Assembly: GCA_043779285.1 (NCBI GenBank)
Contig: JAYWEL010000154.1
Span: forward strand, 1-9,652
Length of the DNA stretch: 9,652 nt
Direction of reading: 5' to 3'
DNA from: MGR-bin208 sp043779285
Lineage (GTDB): Bacteria; Bacteroidota; Bacteroidia; Chitinophagales; Chitinophagaceae
Position 1 is the first letter of the stretch; every line of letters starts with the position of its first letter. The notes beneath the pieces are model-generated. The model did no database searches and was not told where the DNA came from. It was given only the letters and a program-made list of their open reading frames with translations. Below, piece after piece: positions 6,334-9,652 of the stretch. The translations under genes and the position numbers were made by a program.

Positions 6334-7260
6334 TTACTTCTCCTTTTTTTCAGCTATTTGAATGGAATACGTAATAGAACCTACCAGGCATATTATGATG
6401 ACCATTAAAGAAACATACACGGGAACATTGATATGGAAAAACTCCACAAGCATTTTCAGCCCTATAAAAACAAGTACGATCGCAATTCCCTGCTGCAAAT
6501 ATTCAAACCTGGTTGAGGCCCCTTTCAATAAAAAGAATAATGACCGAAGGCCTAACACGGCAAAAATATTACTGGTGTAAATAACCAGCTTATCTTGTGT
6601 GATTGCAAAAACTGCCGGTATAGAATCTACTGCAAATACCACATCAATAGCAGCCAGCATAATGACCACAACAAATAAAGTGGTGTAAGCCGGTTTTCCG
6701 TTTTCCATGATCATGTATCTGCCACCACCATCATGCGGAACTAGTGGAAAAAACTTTTTTAGTAATTTATACACTTTGCTTTTATGCGGATCAAATTCTT
6801 GTTCATTACTTACTGCAAACATTTTATAACCGGTATAAACAAGAAATAATCCAAAAATATAAAGTATCCAATGAAATTTAGCAACCAGTGCCACGCCTAC
6901 TGTAATGAAGATGATACGTAAAATGATAGCCATTATTACACCCCAAAACAACGCTCTGCCATAGTGTTTTTCCTTTATACCAAATGCAGAAAAGATCAGT
7001 ACAAACACAAAAATATTGTCTATGCTCAGGCTTTTTTCCATCAGGTAAGCACTGTAGTACTCAAATGCAGAATGTGGCCCCTGTTCAAACCACACAAAAA
7101 CACCAAAAGACAAGCCCAGAGCAATCCAGAAAACACTGGTCCATAGTGCATTTTTCAAGGAAATAGTGGCTCCTTTTTTAGTTAGTAAGCCAAGATCAAT
7201 AATAACAGCCAATACTATTACAATTCCAAAAACGAGATAAGTAACCTGTTCTGTAGTCAT
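6334..7260 (-). CDS. TerC/Alx family integral membrane protein
   Basis: This is a 308-residue polytopic inner-membrane protein with about nine hydrophobic segments (roughly residues 7-25, 40-58, 78-94, 104-125, 130-147, 194-220, 228-247, 257-275 and 279-301) and a hydrophilic loop at about 150-192. TerC hallmarks are present: EKSLSIDNIFVFVLIF (75-90) and AAIDVVFAVDSIPAVFAITQ (203-222), with acidic residues inside membrane segments that could bind a cation. Characterised relatives such as E. coli Alx are linked to manganese export, and others to tellurite resistance; no ter operon partners are present, so a metal-ion role is the better guess. The frame extends upstream to 7353, but that start would overlap the end of gldG. 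The ATG at 7260 gives the family-like N-terminus MTTEQVTYLVFG and lies 22 bases after a -7 box. Only 6 bases separate its stop from murF-alr, suggesting one transcript. Family confident, substrate inferred. Confidence 0.9.
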   Translation of the reverse strand: MTTEQVTYLVFGIVIVLAVIIDLGLLTKKGATISLKNALWTSVFWIALGLSFGVFVWFEQGPHSAFEYYSAYLMEKSLSIDNIFVFVLIFSAFGIKEKHYGRALFWGVIMAIILRIIFITVGVALVAKFHWILYIFGLFLVYTGYKMFAVSNEQEFDPHKSKVYKLLKKFFPLVPHDGGGRYMIMENGKPAYTTLFVVVIMLAAIDVVFAVDSIPAVFAITQDKLVIYTSNIFAVLGLRSLFFLLKGASTRFEYLQQGIAIVLVFIGLKMLVEFFHINVPVYVSLMVIIICLVGSITYSIQIAEKKEK

Positions 7261-7282
7261 GAGATTTTTTAAATGAAGTCTC

Positions 7283-7290
7283 CAAAGATA
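7283..7290 (-). promoter_or_regulatory. Bacteroidota-type -7 promoter box of terC (and probably murF-alr)
   Basis: On the - strand this reads TATCTTTG, an exact match to TAnnTTTG. It lies in the 46-base gap between gldG and terC and ends 22 bases before the ATG at 7260. It implies transcription of terC-murF-alr independent of gldFG and supports the shorter terC start. The -33 element is not evident. Confidence 0.6.
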
Positions 7291-7306
7291 AATGAAAGTT
7301 AAAAGG

Positions 7307-9028
7307 CTATCCAGCATATTTTCTTTTTCTGAACTGCTGGTAAATAGATCCAATCAGGATCACCAGTAAAACCGGAAGTGCAATATTAATCAACTGCCAG
7401 AAAGTTTTTTCCTCTTTAACTTTTTTAGGATCTAATAATCGTAAAGTAAAGTCCTTCGCCCTGGTTTCTAATATACCTGAAGGATTGACTAAGTACTCGA
7501 GTGCGTTTGTAAAAAATTCTTTATTTGAAAAAGTATATCGTGTAAATATATTCATACCCATTGGCAATGGGCCATCCATCTGACTATATTGATTGGTTGC
7601 AATATCCCCATCTGCTACTACAATTATTTTATTATCGGTATCCGCAACGGTTTTAAAAGGCACTTGGTAATATGCCAATGCATCCTGATCATTTTTTGAA
7701 ATCCTGTTTGCAAAAAGTGATTTGAATTTTCCTTCTAACAAAACTGCTACTGCAGTATCTTTTATAGTAAACTGTTTTATATCTGGCGCAATCTGTAAGA
7801 ATTCGAAATCCACTTTTGCAGGGGCTTCTAGAATTCTTGCATTGGCTGATGATTTTAATAAAAATGTTTTTTTAATTCCGACTGCTTTTACAGTATCCAG
7901 TGTATTAGGAAACATGCTTCGTACACCATCCAGGTTTTTACTGATCGGGTGATTGGTCCCATTTAGTATGGGGAAAAAAGGCCAGTCAACCAATCTGCGT
8001 TGCTGAACATTTTCATTGTCGCTCAATTGAGGCAACTTATCATTTTGCATGTCTTGCAATAAATTCTGATTTATTCTTACCCCATAATTGAAAAATAAGT
8101 CTTCCAGATTCAAAGCCCGATCAAAAGCAATAAACCCACCGGATTGATATAAACTATCAAATTCGGCATACATATTATCAATCATCCAGAACAATTTACC
8201 GCCACGCATGACATATTGATCGATTTTTAATTTATCTGCATCGGTAAACGGGATTGTTGGTTTTAAAAAAATGAGTACCTCAAAGTCGGCAGGAATAAAT
8301 GGCTCCTGTTTGATGTTCAATGTATCAAAACGGTAATCCTTCATGAGTGTTCGAACAGCATCATCAATATTATATCCCCACCCTTCCCCATGCCCCATTG
8401 CATAACCAACCAATGGTTTTTTATTCGAAGTAATTTTTTGAATTGCACTTGCAAAACGATATTCTAATGTCGCTTCCACGTCATTATATAATTCAGCTAA
8501 CTGTTCTTTGTCCGTGCCATAACTTTTATTTCCCTTCAATAAATTAACAGCAATGCTTGTGTCTTTATAAGAAATCACAGCTCCCGGCAAAACTAATTTT
8601 TGCGTTTGTTCATCACCTACTTTTCCAGGTGCCTGCAAAGTGTACGCAGGTAACTGATAAAAATAATTCATCGAATCAAGGAAATGGCTTGCAGCAGTAT
8701 CGGTTAAGTTTTTTAGTGGGTCGGTAAACTGTACAATTATTTTTCCTCTTCCCTGCTCCTGACATTCCTGCAAAAATTCTTCAACTGCAATAGCCAGTTT
8801 TTTAAACCCTGCAGGAAAATCGCCTTTCAAAAAAACAGTTATCTGAATTTCATCATCCAAATTATTTAATAAATTTTTTGTTGCTGCACTTAATGTATAT
8901 CGTTTTTCATTGGTCAAATCAATTCTGGAATGATAGGCAGAAGCCAAAAAATTTAGGACTGCCAAAAGAATGATCAGTACCAGCCACCAAAACTTTGAAG
9001 CAATTGTTTTATGGAAAAAATGCTGCAT
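7307..9028 (-). CDS. gldG: Gliding-associated ABC transporter substrate-binding-like protein GldG
   Basis: GldG is the membrane-anchored, non-ATPase partner of GldF in the GldA-GldF-GldG ABC transporter, which is needed for gliding in Flavobacterium johnsoniae; its cargo is unknown. The 573-residue protein has an N-terminal membrane anchor (about 13-32), then RIDLTNEKRYTLSAATKNLL (35-54), the conserved opening of this family's large extracytoplasmic region. Inside it are VGYAMGHGEGW (207-217) and a GGKLFWMIDN segment (276-285), typical of GldG/ABC-type uncharacterised transport domains. A second membrane helix (about 546-563) and a short basic tail (RKRKYAG) close the protein. The ATG at 9028 follows the gldF stop by 9 bases, so the pair is surely one operon and may be translationally coupled. 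No gldA ATPase gene is in this window. The presence of gldFG does not by itself prove the organism glides, since related pairs occur in non-gliding Bacteroidota. Confidence 0.93.
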   Translation of the reverse strand: MQHFFHKTIASKFWWLVLIILLAVLNFLASAYHSRIDLTNEKRYTLSAATKNLLNNLDDEIQITVFLKGDFPAGFKKLAIAVEEFLQECQEQGRGKIIVQFTDPLKNLTDTAASHFLDSMNYFYQLPAYTLQAPGKVGDEQTQKLVLPGAVISYKDTSIAVNLLKGNKSYGTDKEQLAELYNDVEATLEYRFASAIQKITSNKKPLVGYAMGHGEGWGYNIDDAVRTLMKDYRFDTLNIKQEPFIPADFEVLIFLKPTIPFTDADKLKIDQYVMRGGKLFWMIDNMYAEFDSLYQSGGFIAFDRALNLEDLFFNYGVRINQNLLQDMQNDKLPQLSDNENVQQRRLVDWPFFPILNGTNHPISKNLDGVRSMFPNTLDTVKAVGIKKTFLLKSSANARILEAPAKVDFEFLQIAPDIKQFTIKDTAVAVLLEGKFKSLFANRISKNDQDALAYYQVPFKTVADTDNKIIVVADGDIATNQYSQMDGPLPMGMNIFTRYTFSNKEFFTNALEYLVNPSGILETRAKDFTLRLLDPKKVKEEKTFWQLINIALPVLLVILIGSIYQQFRKRKYAG

Positions 9029-9037
9029 ATGACCGGC

Positions 9038-9652
9038 TTATCTTTTTATTAAGTTTCTGTAAGTAATTATCAGGAACATTGATGATACGCTGAAAAAATA
9101 AATGATATCCCTGGTATCAATAACACCACGGCTGATACTGCGATAATGAAAATCTACACCCAACATTTCAATATAAAAATCGGCGCCACTGCTTAATTCG
9201 GTTAATCGGCTAATAGCTCCAAATCCGTAATATAGCAGGGCACAACCTGCAATACATAAAATAAAAGCAATTACAGCATTGTTGGTAAAACTGCTTGCAC
9301 AAATACCAATTGCCGTAAACACAGCAGCCAAAAGGAATAAACCGATATAGGAAGCCAATATGGCACCTGAGTCCATCCCCTCATTCGAAGAAAGGAATTG
9401 AATGCTAATAAAATAAACTATGGTTGGTAACAGCGCAATGATGACTACGAACAAACTGCCAAAATATTTACCGAGAATTATTTGCCATTGACTTAATGGT
9501 CTTGTTTGAAGAATTTCATACGTACCGGATCGAAACTCATCTGACAAACTACGCATCGTAATTGCGGGAATCAAGAATAATAAAATCCATGGAGCCAATT
9601 GAAAAAAACGATCCAGGTTTGCGTAGCCAAAATCAAGAATATTGTCTTCGAA
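9038..9652 (-). CDS. gldF: Gliding-associated ABC transporter permease GldF, C-terminal part
   Basis: This is the C-terminal 204 residues of an ABC-2 type permease; the frame is open through the right edge, so the N-terminus is outside the window. The TTG at 9598 is an internal Leu codon: upstream codons encode NILDFGYANLDRFFQ, which belongs to the conserved GldF region just before LAPWILLFLIPAITMRS. The segment DEFRSGTYEILQTRPLS is the ABC-2 permease cytoplasmic motif thought to contact the ATPase. Four further hydrophobic segments follow, including VVIIALLPTIVYFISIQF and ILASYIGLFLLAAVFTAIGI, and the protein ends in a basic NLIKR tail. With GldG it forms the membrane part of the transporter; the GldA ATPase is not in view. 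The stop lies 9 bases before the gldG ATG. No promoter is visible, as it would lie beyond the window. Confidence 0.92.
   Translation of the reverse strand, partial: FEDNILDFGYANLDRFFQLAPWILLFLIPAITMRSLSDEFRSGTYEILQTRPLSQWQIILGKYFGSLFVVIIALLPTIVYFISIQFLSSNEGMDSGAILASYIGLFLLAAVFTAIGICASSFTNNAVIAFILCIAGCALLYYGFGAISRLTELSSGADFYIEMLGVDFHYRSISRGVIDTRDIIYFFSVSSMFLIITYRNLIKR

Noticed and set aside
7261..7353. Longer TerC reading frame starting at 7353
   Set aside because: It would overlap the last 47 bases of gldG and add 31 residues unlike the family N-terminus. The ATG at 7260 follows a promoter box and gives a normal TerC start.
9596..9598. TTG as a start codon of gldF
   Set aside because: The frame stays open to the window edge, and the upstream codons encode conserved GldF sequence, so this is an internal Leu.

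Overview
The window looks like chromosomal DNA of a Bacteroidota bacterium, probably in or near the Chitinophagaceae/Sphingobacteriia. The evidence is AT-rich DNA, a TonB-dependent receptor ending in a terminal phenylalanine, a fused MurF-alanine racemase, a gldF-gldG pair, start sites without clear Shine-Dalgarno sequences, and three promoter boxes fitting the Bacteroidota -7 consensus TAnnTTTG. The phylum is well supported; the family is a guess.

Layout, left to right. The first third is on the + strand: the C-terminal end of a TonB-dependent outer-membrane receptor (1-953), a rho-independent terminator (979-1014), then a promoter box and a complete class II fumarase gene, fumC (1071-2471). 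A 263-base gap follows, holding a MITE-like inverted-repeat element (2502-2647) and an adjoining palindrome. Next comes an unrecognised 85-residue ORF (2735-2992). A terminator at 3011-3044, apparently bidirectional, separates it from the convergent genes to the right.

The remaining two thirds are on the - strand. Read in transcription order from the right edge they are gldF (cut by the edge), gldG, terC, murF-alr and lspA. gldF/gldG encode the membrane part of a gliding-associated ABC transporter. terC encodes a TerC/Alx-type membrane protein and lies only 6 bases before murF-alr. murF-alr encodes a bifunctional enzyme that makes D-alanine and adds D-Ala-D-Ala to the peptidoglycan precursor. 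lspA encodes lipoprotein signal peptidase. terC and lspA each have their own -7 box, so the run is probably several overlapping transcription units. The shared theme is building and servicing the cell envelope.

I found no CRISPR array, tRNA, rRNA, intact insertion sequence, prophage or obvious new defence system. The least explained parts are the repeat element and small ORF between fumC and lspA, and a Glu in the racemase domain where the best-studied family member has a carbamylated Lys.
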